In this document: positions 43,555-52,256 of the stretch, one piece after another
Layout: every line of letters begins with the position of its first letter
How positions within the stretch are numbered: position 1 is the first letter of the stretch
Source: Rhizobium sp. NZLR1
GTDB taxonomy: Bacteria > Pseudomonadota > Alphaproteobacteria > Rhizobiales > Rhizobiaceae
Reading direction: 5' to 3'
NCBI RefSeq assembly: GCF_017357385.1
Contig: NZ_CP071632.1
Location: 997,501-1,061,500, forward strand
Length of the DNA stretch: 64,000 nt
Made by a program: the position numbers and the translations under genes
Notes under the pieces: model-generated
What the model was told of the DNA's origin: nothing
Seen by the model: only the letters and a program-made list of their open reading frames with translations
Databases searched by the model: none

Positions 43555-44448
43555 ATGCAGCTGCCGCCCCTGAATGCCTTGAGAGCCTTCGAAGCGACCG
43601 CCCGGCTCATGAGTCTGTCAAAGGCCGGAGACGAACTGCATGTGACCCATGCGGCGATCAGTCATCAGCTCAAACATCTGGAGGCGTGGTTGGGACGCAA
43701 GCTGCTGCAAAAATCCGGGCGCGGCGTTGCGCTGACCCCGGCGGGCAGCGAATATTATCTGGCCATCTCGGGCTCATTGACAGCCATCGCTCATGCAACG
43801 GGCAACATGCGCAGAGACCACAATATGCGTTCGATCACCGTCGGATGCATTCCTTCGATCGCGTCGCGCTGGCTGGTTCCGGCGCTTCCGTCTTTCCGGG
43901 ACAGCGATCCCGACCTCGACGTCAGGATCGTCTATGCAAAAGCGGAAGAGCGCTTCGATGACGAAAGCCTGGATGTTCTGATTGCCATGGGAGAAGACCT
44001 GTCGGGCGGGCGTGAGAGCCGCCTGCTTTTCTCCCGCCGCAACCAGCCGGTGGCGAGCGTTCATTATCTGGCCAAGCGGAATTGGGCTGTCGGCGGCGTT
44101 CCCTTTGCAGCGGCCGACCTGCTGCACGACGAATCCGCTGATGGCTGGAGAGAATGGTTTCGAAAGACTGATATAAAGGCGCCCGTGCCGGTTCGGGGGC
44201 CGATATTTCAGGACTTCAACATTCTAGCGACGGCGGTGATCGCCGGGCATGGGGTGGCATTATGCCCGGTCGAAGTGTTTCGGCGAGAGATCGATCGCGG
44301 CGACCTCGTCGTGCTTTCTGATATCGCGACGGCAGAGACCCAGGGATATTACCTGATCACCAGTTCGTGGGCGAAAAAGCCGGTGCGTCGTTTTACCGAG
44401 TGGTTCATGCAGGAATGCCGATCCGCTGGTCCGCCGATCATTGAATAA
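43555..44448 (+). CDS. LysR family regulator (GcvA-like)
   Basis: A 297-residue LysR regulator. The N-terminal winged helix-turn-helix (PPLNALRAFEATARLMSL, then HVTHAAISHQLKHLE) is of the GcvA type; the effector domain follows from about residue 90. I start at the ATG at 43555, with GAGG roughly eleven bases upstream; 32 extra in-frame residues are possible from 43459. It is divergent from ectC, and a short ACATG-T-CATGT palindrome (43452-43462) lies in the gap, so it may control ectC. Confidence 0.92.
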   Translation: MQLPPLNALRAFEATARLMSLSKAGDELHVTHAAISHQLKHLEAWLGRKLLQKSGRGVALTPAGSEYYLAISGSLTAIAHATGNMRRDHNMRSITVGCIPSIASRWLVPALPSFRDSDPDLDVRIVYAKAEERFDDESLDVLIAMGEDLSGGRESRLLFSRRNQPVASVHYLAKRNWAVGGVPFAAADLLHDESADGWREWFRKTDIKAPVPVRGPIFQDFNILATAVIAGHGVALCPVEVFRREIDRGDLVVLSDIATAETQGYYLITSSWAKKPVRRFTEWFMQECRSAGPPIIE

Positions 44449-44580
44449 GTGACGACAGCAGTCCGAGACAAAATACTCTGCGCTGTAACTCGGCGCCGCA
44501 GAGCGAGAGACTGTTTGAGGGGAGAGGGAGGTATTCCAGCCTGTCATGAAAGTTTCATATTGGAGCCCTTGCCGCGATCG

Positions 44581-44622
44581 AAATAGTAATCTACTATTTT
44601 AGTCAGGAAACAAGATTTCCTG
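44581..44622. promoter_or_regulatory. Two adjacent palindromes upstream of the small Gly-rich gene
   Basis: AAATAGTA/TACTATTT with a three-base centre (44581-44599) and CAGGAAA/TTTCCTG with a five-base centre (44604-44622). Both are perfect, and lie 20-60 bases before the TTG start at 44644. They could be operators or leader hairpins. Confidence 0.6.
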
Positions 44623-44643
44623 AAACGAACGAAAGGATACTGA

Positions 44644-44844
44644 TTGGAAACACTGTTCTCGAATGGCCTGCTCATCATCTACTTCATTCTGTTTTGTGTC
44701 GGAATCTCTGCCAATAGCCACAAGCCGGGTAGTTCTGGCGACGGCGGTGGAGATGGGGGCGACTTTTCACATGGCGGCGACTGCCACGGTGGCGCCTGTG
44801 ACGATGGTGACGGAGGAGGGGGAGATGGTGGAGGTGGAGACTAG
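44644..44844 (+). CDS. Small Gly/Asp-rich single-pass membrane protein
   Basis: A 66-residue protein of no family I recognise. Residues 8-23 form one membrane helix (GLLIIYFILFCVGISA); the rest is a Gly/Asp-rich tail with two Cys and two His (DFSHGGDCHGGACDD) ending in a run of Gly and Asp. The acidic, Cys/His-bearing tail could bind metal. The start is a TTG with AAAGGA eight bases upstream. A strong terminator follows, and two palindromes precede it, so it is a complete single-gene unit. Confidence 0.65.
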   Translation: METLFSNGLLIIYFILFCVGISANSHKPGSSGDGGGDGGDFSHGGDCHGGACDDGDGGGGDGGGGD

Positions 44845-44870
44845 CTGAACTGAAATCGATAGTATGCCCG

Positions 44871-44893
44871 ACCGCCTCAAGGCGGTTTTTTTG
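44871..44893 (+). terminator. Rho-independent terminator after the Gly-rich small gene
   Basis: ACCGCC pairs with GGCGGT around TCAA, followed by seven T. It is about 26 bases after the stop codon. Confidence 0.93.
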
Positions 44894-45242
44894 TTGCCGA
44901 TTTTCCAAGCCGTAAGAGGCCGGCAATGGACCGGAACGCCAGACGTTCCGACAGCGTGGAGACGGTTTTCCGTTGGAAATTCCTCATGCGCGACGCGCGC
45001 TCTCCACATTTCGATGCCAATACCGCTTCGTGAACCGCGCCCCAATGGGCGTATGCGATACCCCGCTTGACGATCTCGCCGGGGAAGAACGGGAGGCTGT
45101 GGCCGCTCGTCTTGATGATCTCTGACCGAGAAAGCTGACGAACTGATCCATCACGCAATCGTCGATTGCCGCGCGTTCTGCGCGTGCCTTGCATCAATAT
45201 CCCAGCCAGGGTAGTACTGCCTCAGATATTGGGAGAACAGAT
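44894..45242. other. Gap before the acyltransferase gene
   Basis: Frames here on either strand show no recognisable domain or codon bias. The end of the gap holds GGGAGA before the acyltransferase ATG. Confidence 0.4.
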
Positions 45243-46490
45243 ATGTCGAAATCCGACACTGCCAGCCCGTATATTTACGGTATCGACGCACTCAGATTTG
45301 TGTGCGCGCTCATGGTAACGGTGTTTCATCTCGGATTTGCTTCCTGGGCGTCGCCCTTATATCTGAGACCCTACAAAATGCCCGCGATCGAGAATGTTGC
45401 CCAACCGGGATGGGTTGGCGTCGAACTGTTCTTCGTCATATCCGGGCTCGTGATCATCAACTCCGCCGCCTCGGCCACCGCCATGTCGTTCCTGAAGGGA
45501 CGGGTCCTGCGGCTGTATCCGGCGGTGTGGATCTGCGCGTCACTGACGCTGATCTTCATCGCGACGCAGGATATCAACAGGCGCGTCATCAAGAACTATC
45601 TGCGGTCGATCACGCTCTATCCGGGCGGTCCATGGATCGATGGTCAATATTGGACACTGGCCTGCGAGATATGTTTCTATGCCCTTGTCTTCATCCTGTG
45701 TGCGACCGGTCGTAGGGCGAGGATGCCTGCGCTGGCGCTCGGCCTGTCGTTGGCAAGTACCGCTTTCATCGCTCTGTTAAACGCATTTCCCGATTCTGAG
45801 ATCCTGGCCATATTCACCGACACCGCCTGGCGGGCCGTTCCCTTTTATTACGGCTGCCAGTTTGCCATCGGCATCTACATCTACATCTGGCTTTTGTCTC
45901 GAACGCGGATGAGCCCAATTTCCTGGGTGGGTTTGATCTGCGCGCTGGTGACCGGGGCTACTCAGATTTACATGGCAGCCGGCAGCACCAGCGATCGCAC
46001 GCTCGCCGTGGCGGGTCATTCATTCTCGCCGCTTCCGGCAATCTTGATCTGGGCGGCGGGGCTGGTCTTCATCGCGGCCAGCGTCGGCTATAGCCGGCAG
46101 ATCAGTCGTCTCCCGAAAGCCTTGCTCCAATCGGTCAAAACCCTCGGCTTGATGACCTACCCGCTCTATCTCCTGCATTTCGCCATCGGCATCCAGCTTC
46201 TCGATTGGCTGACCGATCTGGGCATGACACCCCTGCCGGCACTCGGTTTGGCCGTCGCGATCGTCTGTGCAATGTCGCTCGTCGTATGCAAATGGGGAGA
46301 GCCGCCCATCCGCAGAGTTCTGCGCATGGTTTTTGATAGGCTTGCTCACCGGTCGCTGGATTTGGCCAATAATTCAATCGATGTTGAAAGCAGCCGTCAA
46401 CAAGCGACAGCCGCCTTCGAGCCGAAGGCGGCTGTCGGTGCAGGTGATAGCGTGCCTACGCCTTACGCGCGCAGCGGCAGCAGGGGATAG
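45243..46490 (+). CDS. AT3-type membrane acyltransferase
   Basis: A 415-residue integral membrane protein with about ten hydrophobic helices. The N-terminus (GIDALRFVCALMVTVFHLGF, with the conserved His) and GWVGVELFFVISGLVI are the acyltransferase-3 signature; relatives modify exopolysaccharide, O-antigen or Nod factor with acetyl or other acyl groups. It is not next to a polysaccharide cluster, so the acceptor is unknown. GGGAGA eight bases upstream supports the ATG at 45243. Its last 28 bases overlap the 3' end of the convergent bioY gene, and the C-terminal tail looks unconserved. Confidence 0.88.
   Translation: MSKSDTASPYIYGIDALRFVCALMVTVFHLGFASWASPLYLRPYKMPAIENVAQPGWVGVELFFVISGLVIINSAASATAMSFLKGRVLRLYPAVWICASLTLIFIATQDINRRVIKNYLRSITLYPGGPWIDGQYWTLACEICFYALVFILCATGRRARMPALALGLSLASTAFIALLNAFPDSEILAIFTDTAWRAVPFYYGCQFAIGIYIYIWLLSRTRMSPISWVGLICALVTGATQIYMAAGSTSDRTLAVAGHSFSPLPAILIWAAGLVFIAASVGYSRQISRLPKALLQSVKTLGLMTYPLYLLHFAIGIQLLDWLTDLGMTPLPALGLAVAIVCAMSLVVCKWGEPPIRRVLRMVFDRLAHRSLDLANNSIDVESSRQQATAAFEPKAAVGAGDSVPTPYARSGSRG
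46406..46436 (-). terminator. 14-bp hairpin downstream of bioY
   Basis: GACAGCCGCCTTCG pairs perfectly with CGAAGGCGGCTGTC around AGC. It is 26 bases past the bioY stop but inside the last codons of the convergent acyltransferase gene. There is no long U-tract on the minus strand. Confidence 0.6.
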
Positions 46491-47029
46491 CCGACCATGA
46501 CGGCGCGGCCGAGGAGGGCTGCGACGAAGGCCTTGACCACATCGCCGGGAACGAAAGCCATCGAGCCGATGAAAGCCTTCGTGAAGCCGAGACCAGCCAC
46601 CGTCGCGAGATAGGTGATGCCGAAGGCGTAGAGCACGACGACGCCGCCGGCCACGGCGGTGAGGAAGAAGCTCACCGTCTGCACCAGGCCGGACTGCCGG
46701 TCATTGACCAGCCGCTCGCTGAGATAGCCGGTGACGAAGGCGGCAAAGATCCAGCCGATCAGGAAGCCGGCGGTCGGCGAGGCGAAGATCGCCAGGCCGC
46801 CGCGGCCGCCGGAAAGCACCGGCAGGCCGATGGCGACGAGCAGGAGCACGATCATCACGGCAATGGCGCCGCGCCGGGCGCCGAGCACGACGCCGGCCAT
46901 CATCACGCCGAGCGATTGCGCGGTGATCGGTACCGGAATGAAGCCGAGCGGGATCGGCGGCAGCAGGCCGAGCGCCACGATGATTGCGGCAAAGAGGGCG
47001 GTGAGAACGAGGTCGCGGGTGCTCATCAT
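46463..47029 (-). CDS. bioY: Biotin transporter S-component BioY
   Basis: A 188-residue membrane protein with six hydrophobic segments. The PIPLGFIPVPITAQSLGV N-terminus and the LPVLSGG..G segment are typical of BioY, the biotin-binding S component of an energy-coupling factor (ECF) importer. With bioN and bioM immediately upstream on the same strand it forms the tripartite BioMNY system; bioMNY has been studied in Rhizobium for biotin uptake. I saw no clear BioR-type TTAT-ATAA box before bioM. Confidence 0.95.
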   Translation of the reverse strand: MMSTRDLVLTALFAAIIVALGLLPPIPLGFIPVPITAQSLGVMMAGVVLGARRGAIAVMIVLLLVAIGLPVLSGGRGGLAIFASPTAGFLIGWIFAAFVTGYLSERLVNDRQSGLVQTVSFFLTAVAGGVVVLYAFGITYLATVAGLGFTKAFIGSMAFVPGDVVKAFVAALLGRAVMVGYPLLPLRA

Positions 47030-47050
47030 GAATTCCGTGGTTAAAATTGG

Positions 47051-47659
47051 TTAACTTCCATGCCGCCGAATGCCGCGCGCGTCAATCGCCGAGGCGATAT
47101 TATCCGCATCCTTGAGCGTCAGAATGATCAGTGGCGCAAGCAGGCTCGCCGGCCGGGCCTTCAGCCCACGCGCCCTGTGCGCCTCGCGGATCGCCTGATA
47201 ACGCGTGACGATCTCGGGCACGAAGCGCAGCACCAGCCCAAGCGCCAGGCCGATATCGTCGGCCTGTACCCAGCCGGTGCGCTCCAGCGGGCGGGCAAGC
47301 GCCGTCACCTCGTCGATAAATTCGGTGATCGACGTCGTCGCCGTCACGGTGGCGGCGAAAAGCATCAGCGCCGTCAGCCGCAGCAGCGGCACGAGCGCCT
47401 CGTGCCAGGGATTGAAGATCAGGTTGAAGAGCGCGACGACGGCGATCGTCAGGAAGATCGGCCGCAGCCGCCTGAGCGCATCCGCAAACGGCAGGCCGAC
47501 CATGCGGTAGAAAACCGCCGTCAGCAGCACGGCGGTGGAAAGCACGGCGAGATTGTCGGTAATGAACAGCACGACGCTCAAGGCCGCAAGCGACAGCAGC
47601 TTTAGCCGCGGCGAAAGCCGGTGCATCACGCTGTTGCCTTCGACATAGAGCGATTGCAT
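47051..47659 (-). CDS. bioN: ECF transporter transmembrane subunit BioN
   Basis: A 202-residue membrane protein with about five helices and the two coupling-helix Ala-Arg-Gly-type motifs (EAHRARGLKA and DARGIRR near the end) that dock on the ATPase. It starts where bioM stops, sharing one base, and is 21 bases upstream of bioY. Its role is to transmit ATP hydrolysis by BioM to the BioY substrate subunit. Confidence 0.93.
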   Translation of the reverse strand: MQSLYVEGNSVMHRLSPRLKLLSLAALSVVLFITDNLAVLSTAVLLTAVFYRMVGLPFADALRRLRPIFLTIAVVALFNLIFNPWHEALVPLLRLTALMLFAATVTATTSITEFIDEVTALARPLERTGWVQADDIGLALGLVLRFVPEIVTRYQAIREAHRARGLKARPASLLAPLIILTLKDADNIASAIDARGIRRHGS

Positions 47660-48351
47660 CAGGCGGCGATCTCCCTGTAGCGCGCGATCGCCTCAATGGC
47701 CGGCGCATCCGCGGCAAGCCGCCCTTCATGAAACAGCAGCACTCGCTCGAAATCGGCGATCAATTCCAGGTCATGGGTGATGACGATGGCGCTTTCCGGC
47801 AGCCCGGCGATAATCCCTTCGACCAGCGCCCGGTTCTTCAGGTCGAGCTGGTTGGTCGGCTCGTCGAGGATGAGAATGCCCGGTCCCGTCGCCAGCACCG
47901 AGCAGAGAGCGGCCACCTGCAGCTCGCCGCCGGAAAGCTCGTGCGCTCGGCGACCGGCGAGCGCCTCGGCGCCGAAGCGGGCAAGCACGGCTTCGACCTT
48001 CGCCTCGATCTCCGCCTTGGTGAAACCGCGCCGCTTCAGCCCGAAGGCGATGTCGTCCCTGACGATCGGCAGGATGATCTGGTTCTGCGGCGACTGGAAG
48101 ATGAAGCCGACATCGGCCACAGCCGTCTTCTCGTCGGCCGTATCGCGGCCGTTGACGGTGACGCGGCCGACCGTCGGCTTGCTCAGCCCGTTGATCAGCC
48201 GCGCGAAAGTGGTCTTGCCTGAACCGTTCAGCCCGATGACGCCGATACGTTTCCCAGAAATGCCGAGCGTCAGCGGCTCCAGCGCCACCCGCGCCCCGAA
48301 ACTGACCCCGGCACCTTCGAAAACAATATCCAAACCAGCCCTCACCTCCAT
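47659..48351 (-). CDS. bioM: ECF transporter ATPase BioM
   Basis: A 230-residue ABC ATPase with Walker A (GLNGSGKTTF), Q-loop (FQSPQNQ), signature (LSGGELQ), Walker B (ILILDEPTNQLD) and the switch His (ITHDLEL). It is the first gene of bioMNY. I start at the ATG at 48351; longer in-frame sequence upstream is non-conserved and overlaps the divergent glycosylase gene. Confidence 0.94.
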   Translation of the reverse strand: MEVRAGLDIVFEGAGVSFGARVALEPLTLGISGKRIGVIGLNGSGKTTFARLINGLSKPTVGRVTVNGRDTADEKTAVADVGFIFQSPQNQIILPIVRDDIAFGLKRRGFTKAEIEAKVEAVLARFGAEALAGRRAHELSGGELQVAALCSVLATGPGILILDEPTNQLDLKNRALVEGIIAGLPESAIVITHDLELIADFERVLLFHEGRLAADAPAIEAIARYREIAA

Positions 48352-48474
48352 GTGATGCCGCTTTCTATACGGAGAATCCGGGGTGATGAAAGAGCAAATC
48401 TCGCTTTCGATAGCGGGGCGAATATAGGGTGAATATCGGGTGGCTAGGAAGATTTTCCGGATTATGATGTCGCC

Positions 48475-49665
48475 ATGACGAATCTGCTTTCCAATTCCGA
48501 CGCCCGCCGTGTCTTTCTTGCCAAGCAGGGCCTCAGCGCCCCGCCGAACCGCGCCTTGACCAAAGACGGCCTGTTGCAGCTCATCCGCGAGCTGGGTTTT
48601 GTCCAGGTGGACAGCATCCAGACGGTGGAGCGTGCACATCATCAGATCCTGTTTTCCCGCAACCAGACCTACCGGCGCGAGCACCTGACTGCGCTGCTCG
48701 AAAAGGACGGCGCGCTGTTCGAGCACTGGACACATGACGCCTCCATCCTGCCGAGCACCTTCTTCGTTTATTGGAAACACAAGTTCCGCCATCAGGAAAA
48801 GGTCATCATCGAACGCTGGCGCAAATGGCGCGGCGAGGGTTTCGAGACGGCTTTCGAGGAGACCTATGAGCGCGTCGAGCGCGACGGCGCGATCCTCGCC
48901 CGCGACATCAAGGCCGACGGCCATGTCTCCGGCGGCTGGTGGAACTGGCATCCGAACAAGACCGCGCTCGAATATTTCTGGCACACCGGCAAGTTCGCCA
49001 TCGCCGGCCGGTCGAACTTCCAGAAGATCTATGACCTGACGGAGCGTGTCATCCCGGCCGAATTCCGCGAGCCGGAGGTAAGCCGCGAGGAATTTATCGA
49101 CTGGGCCTGCCGCAGCGCGCTCGCCCGCCTCGGATTTGCCACCCATGGCGAGATCTCAGCCTTCTGGAACCTCGTCTCGCCCGATGAAGCCAAGGCCTGG
49201 GTATCAGCCCATCGCGATGAGCTGATCGAAGTGCTGATCGAACCGGCGCTCGGCGCCAAGCCGCGCCCCTCCTGGGCTTTCGCCGATTTCCTCTCGACGC
49301 TCGACAATTACCCCGGCGCTCCGCCGCGCATCCGCGTGCTCAGCCCCTTCGACCCGATGATCCGCGACCGCAACCGCACCGAACGCCTGTTCGGCTTTTT
49401 CTACCGCATCGAGATTTTCGTGCCCGAACCGAAGCGCGAATATGGCTATTACGTCTTCCCGCTGCTCGAAGGCGACCGGCTGATCGGCCGCATCGACATG
49501 AAGGCCGATCGGAAGAAATCGACGCTCGATGTCCGGCGGCTTTGGCTGGAGCCCGGTGTGAAGGCTTCGGCGGGGCGGCTGGAGAGGCTGGAGGCGGAGC
49601 TGGACCGGGTGGCCAGGTTTGCGGGGGTGGAGAGGGTTGTTTTGCTCGACGGGTGGAGGGGGTAA
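48475..49665 (+). CDS. AlkZ/YcaQ-like winged-helix DNA glycosylase
   Basis: A 396-residue HTH_42-type protein. The Q-V-D triplet at residues 44-46 (GFVQVDSIQTVERAHH) matches the catalytic Q-hydrophobic-D motif of Escherichia coli YcaQ, a glycosylase that unhooks interstrand crosslinks and removes alkylated bases. The FDPMIRDRNRTERLFGF segment is also conserved in the family. It is divergent from bioM and has no repair-gene partner nearby. Confidence 0.87.
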   Translation: MTNLLSNSDARRVFLAKQGLSAPPNRALTKDGLLQLIRELGFVQVDSIQTVERAHHQILFSRNQTYRREHLTALLEKDGALFEHWTHDASILPSTFFVYWKHKFRHQEKVIIERWRKWRGEGFETAFEETYERVERDGAILARDIKADGHVSGGWWNWHPNKTALEYFWHTGKFAIAGRSNFQKIYDLTERVIPAEFREPEVSREEFIDWACRSALARLGFATHGEISAFWNLVSPDEAKAWVSAHRDELIEVLIEPALGAKPRPSWAFADFLSTLDNYPGAPPRIRVLSPFDPMIRDRNRTERLFGFFYRIEIFVPEPKREYGYYVFPLLEGDRLIGRIDMKADRKKSTLDVRRLWLEPGVKASAGRLERLEAELDRVARFAGVERVVLLDGWRG

Positions 49666-49666
49666 T

Positions 49667-49833
49667 CTCTTCTCCCCACCGGGGAGAAGGTGGCGGCAGC
49701 CGGATGAGGGGGCTTCACAGCACGCCGCTCATTATTGCCCTTCGCTCGCGCTCAGTGCATTCGCTCCTAGCGTCGCTCACCCCCTCATCTGTCCTTCGGA
49801 CATCTTCTCCCCGCTGGGGAGAAGGGGGAAACC
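49667..49833. repeat. Pair of facing RIME-like arms
   Basis: TCTTCTCCCCACCGGGGAGAAGG with GGATGAGGGGG at 49667-49713, and the mirror CCCCTCATCTGTCCTTCGG, CTTCTCCCC and GGGGAGAAGGGGG at 49778-49833, with about 65 bases between. It lies between the convergent glycosylase and ribB genes. Confidence 0.75.
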
Positions 49834-50937
49834 TCAGCAGATTTCCGTCTTGCTGATCTTGATGCCGAAACCTTCCAGGCCGACATAGTGGCGCTCGCGG
49901 CTGGTCAGCAGCTTGATCGAGCTGACGCCAAGGTCCTTGAGGATCTGGGCGCCGAGGCCGATTTCCAGCCATTCGCTGTCGCGCGTCTGGGCTTCGGCAT
50001 GGGCCTCGCGGCCCTGGTTGCGGGCCTTGCGGCCATTGTCGTGGTGGCCGACGCCGACCGAGCCTTCGCGCAGATAGACGATGACGCCGCGGCCTTCCTC
50101 GGAAATCTTCTGCATGTAGAAATCGACCGGGCTGTTCTTGCCGAACAGATCCTCGGCGACATTTTCCGGATGCAGGCGCACCGGGATATCGACGCCGTCG
50201 CGAATATCGCCGAAGACGACGGCGAGATGCTGCATCGGGTCCCAGGGCAGGGAATAGGTATGGGCCTTGGCCTTGCCGAACGGCGTGTCGACATCGAAAC
50301 TGGTGCCGAGTTCGATCAGCGTTTCCTTGCGCTGGCGATAGGCGATGAGATCGGCGACGGAGACGAGCTTCAGCCCGTGCTGCTCGGCGAAATCGACCAC
50401 CTGCGGGCCGCGCGTGACGGTGCCGTCATCGTTGACGAGTTCGGAGATGACGCCGATCGGCGGCAGGCCGGCGAGCTTGCAGAGGTCGACGGCAGCTTCC
50501 GTATGGCCGGAGCGCATCAGCACGCCGCCCTCGCGGGAAACCAGCGGGAAGATGTGGCCTGGACGGACGAAATCGGCAGCGCCGACATTCGGGTTGGCAA
50601 GGTTGCGCACCGTCAGCGTCCGGTCGTCGGCGGAGATGCCGGTCGTCGTGCCATGCTTGAAATCGACCGAGACGGTGAAGGCCGTCGTATGGGCCGAATC
50701 GTTTTCCGCCACCATGGCGTTGAGGTTGAGGCGCCTGGCCTCCTCCTTCGGCATCGGCGCGCAGACGATGCCTGAAGTGTGGCGCACGATGAAGGCCATC
50801 TTCTCCGGCGTGGTATGGACGGCGGCAACGATCAGGTCACCTTCGTTCTCGCGGTCATTGTCGTCCATGACGACGACGATCTCGCCGGCCTCGAAGGCCC
50901 TGATGGCGTCGACGACGCGCTTCTGGTCATAAGACAT
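49834..50937 (-). CDS. ribB: 3,4-dihydroxy-2-butanone-4-phosphate synthase with degenerate RibA domain
   Basis: A 367-residue protein. The N-terminal 200 residues form a complete RibB (MDDNDRENEGDL, HTSGIVCAPM, RPGHIFPL, GHTEAAVDL), which makes the four-carbon unit of riboflavin from ribulose 5-phosphate. The C-terminal 165 residues align with GTP cyclohydrolase II, but the zinc-binding Cys region reads RLHPENVAEDLFG, with the usual Cys residues missing, so that half is probably inactive. This inactive-tail form is common in rhizobia. It is downstream of aroC on the same strand, 12 bases apart. Confidence 0.93.
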   Translation of the reverse strand: MSYDQKRVVDAIRAFEAGEIVVVMDDNDRENEGDLIVAAVHTTPEKMAFIVRHTSGIVCAPMPKEEARRLNLNAMVAENDSAHTTAFTVSVDFKHGTTTGISADDRTLTVRNLANPNVGAADFVRPGHIFPLVSREGGVLMRSGHTEAAVDLCKLAGLPPIGVISELVNDDGTVTRGPQVVDFAEQHGLKLVSVADLIAYRQRKETLIELGTSFDVDTPFGKAKAHTYSLPWDPMQHLAVVFGDIRDGVDIPVRLHPENVAEDLFGKNSPVDFYMQKISEEGRGVIVYLREGSVGVGHHDNGRKARNQGREAHAEAQTRDSEWLEIGLGAQILKDLGVSSIKLLTSRERHYVGLEGFGIKISKTEIC

Positions 50938-50949
50938 GAGCGAGCACTC

Positions 50950-52047
50950 CTATTTCAGGCGGCCGGTCTGGCCGCGGTCGCGAAGATAATGGTCGGCGAC
51001 GGCGCAGGCGACCATCGCCTCGCCGATCGGCACGGCCCGGATGCCGACGCAGGGGTCGTGCCGGCCCTTGGTGCGGATATCGACATTGTTGCCGCTGGCA
51101 TCGATCGACTGGCGTTCTGTCAGGATCGAGGAGGTCGGCTTGACGGCGAAACGCGCCACCACCGGCTGTCCGGTCGAGATGCCGCCGAGAATACCGCCGG
51201 CATTGTTGGAAAGAAAGATCGGCACACCGTCATTGCCCATGCGCATTTCGTCGGCATTGTCTTCGCCGCTGGTCTCGGCAGCGGCAAAACCATTGCCGAT
51301 CTCGACGCCCTTGACGGCGTTGATCGACATCAGCAGCGAAGCGATATCTTGGTCGAGCTTGGCGTAGATCGGCGCGCCGAGACCGGCCGGCACACCTTCG
51401 GCGATCACTTCGACGACCGCGCCGATCGACGAGCCGTTCTTGCGGATGCCGTCGAGATATTCCTCCCAGACCGGCACGATGGCCGCATCGGGGGAGAAGA
51501 ACGGGTTCTGCCCGACTTGGTCCCAATCCCAGTTGCGGCGGTCGATCTTGTGTTTGCCGATCTGCACCAGCGCGCCGCGCACGGTGACGCCAGGCACGAC
51601 GAGACGGGCGATGCCGCCGGCGGCAACCCGCGCCGCGGTCTCGCGCGCCGAGGAACGGCCGCCGCCGCGATAATCGCGAATGCCGTATTTGAGGTCATAG
51701 GTATAATCCGCATGGCCGGGGCGGTATTGCCTGGCGATCTCGCCGTAATCCTTGGAGCGCTGGTCGGTGTTTTCGATCAGCATCGAAATCGGCGTGCCGG
51801 TTGATGTCATCGTCTCGCCATCGGCATCGAGCATGACGCCGGATAGTACCTTGACCAGATCGTCCTCGCGCCGCTGCGTGACGAAGCGGGATTGCCCGGG
51901 CTTGCGCTTGTCGAGCCAGACCTGCAGATCCGCGAGCGTGAAGCGCAGCCCCGGAGGGCAGCCGTCGACGACGCAGCCGAGCGCCGGACCATGGCTTTCG
52001 CCCCAGGTGGTTACGCGGAAGAGGTGACCGAATGTATTGTGCGACAT
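50950..52047 (-). CDS. aroC: Chorismate synthase
   Basis: A 365-residue AroC, the last step of the shikimate pathway: elimination of phosphate from EPSP using reduced FMN. The N-terminus [20 protein letters not shown] and the [28 protein letters not shown] segment are signature regions, and the internal GRHDPCVG region near the C-terminus is present. I start at the ATG at 52047; 23 upstream in-frame residues are not conserved. It is probably cotranscribed with ribB. Confidence 0.96.
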   Translation of the reverse strand: MSHNTFGHLFRVTTWGESHGPALGCVVDGCPPGLRFTLADLQVWLDKRKPGQSRFVTQRREDDLVKVLSGVMLDADGETMTSTGTPISMLIENTDQRSKDYGEIARQYRPGHADYTYDLKYGIRDYRGGGRSSARETAARVAAGGIARLVVPGVTVRGALVQIGKHKIDRRNWDWDQVGQNPFFSPDAAIVPVWEEYLDGIRKNGSSIGAVVEVIAEGVPAGLGAPIYAKLDQDIASLLMSINAVKGVEIGNGFAAAETSGEDNADEMRMGNDGVPIFLSNNAGGILGGISTGQPVVARFAVKPTSSILTERQSIDASGNNVDIRTKGRHDPCVGIRAVPIGEAMVACAVADHYLRDRGQTGRLK

Positions 52048-52256
52048 GTGTTCCCACGGTGGCGCGCCAAAGCCGGTCGCGCCATTGCTTGAAAAGGCGC
52101 GACACTCATAGGCCAAAAAACCGTCGAGGCAAAAGCCTTTCTTTGCGCCAAACCGGCAGTCGCGGGAATGCTGTTCCGGATGGAGCGCGCATCGTTACGC
52201 CACCTTCACTCCGCCAGCCGAAAGAGCCGAGGACGAGGGCGATCAGCGGACGTCGA

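Noticed and set aside
44877..45197. 106-residue minus-strand frame before the acyltransferase
   Set aside because: No recognisable domain or ribosome site; Arg-rich shadow-like composition.
48352..48474. BioR operator upstream of bioM
   Set aside because: I looked for a TTAT-N2-ATAA palindrome and found only partial matches.
47659..49146. A 495-residue bioM with a long N-terminal extension
   Set aside because: The extra sequence overlaps the divergent glycosylase gene and is not conserved in ABC ATPases; the ATG at 48351 fits.
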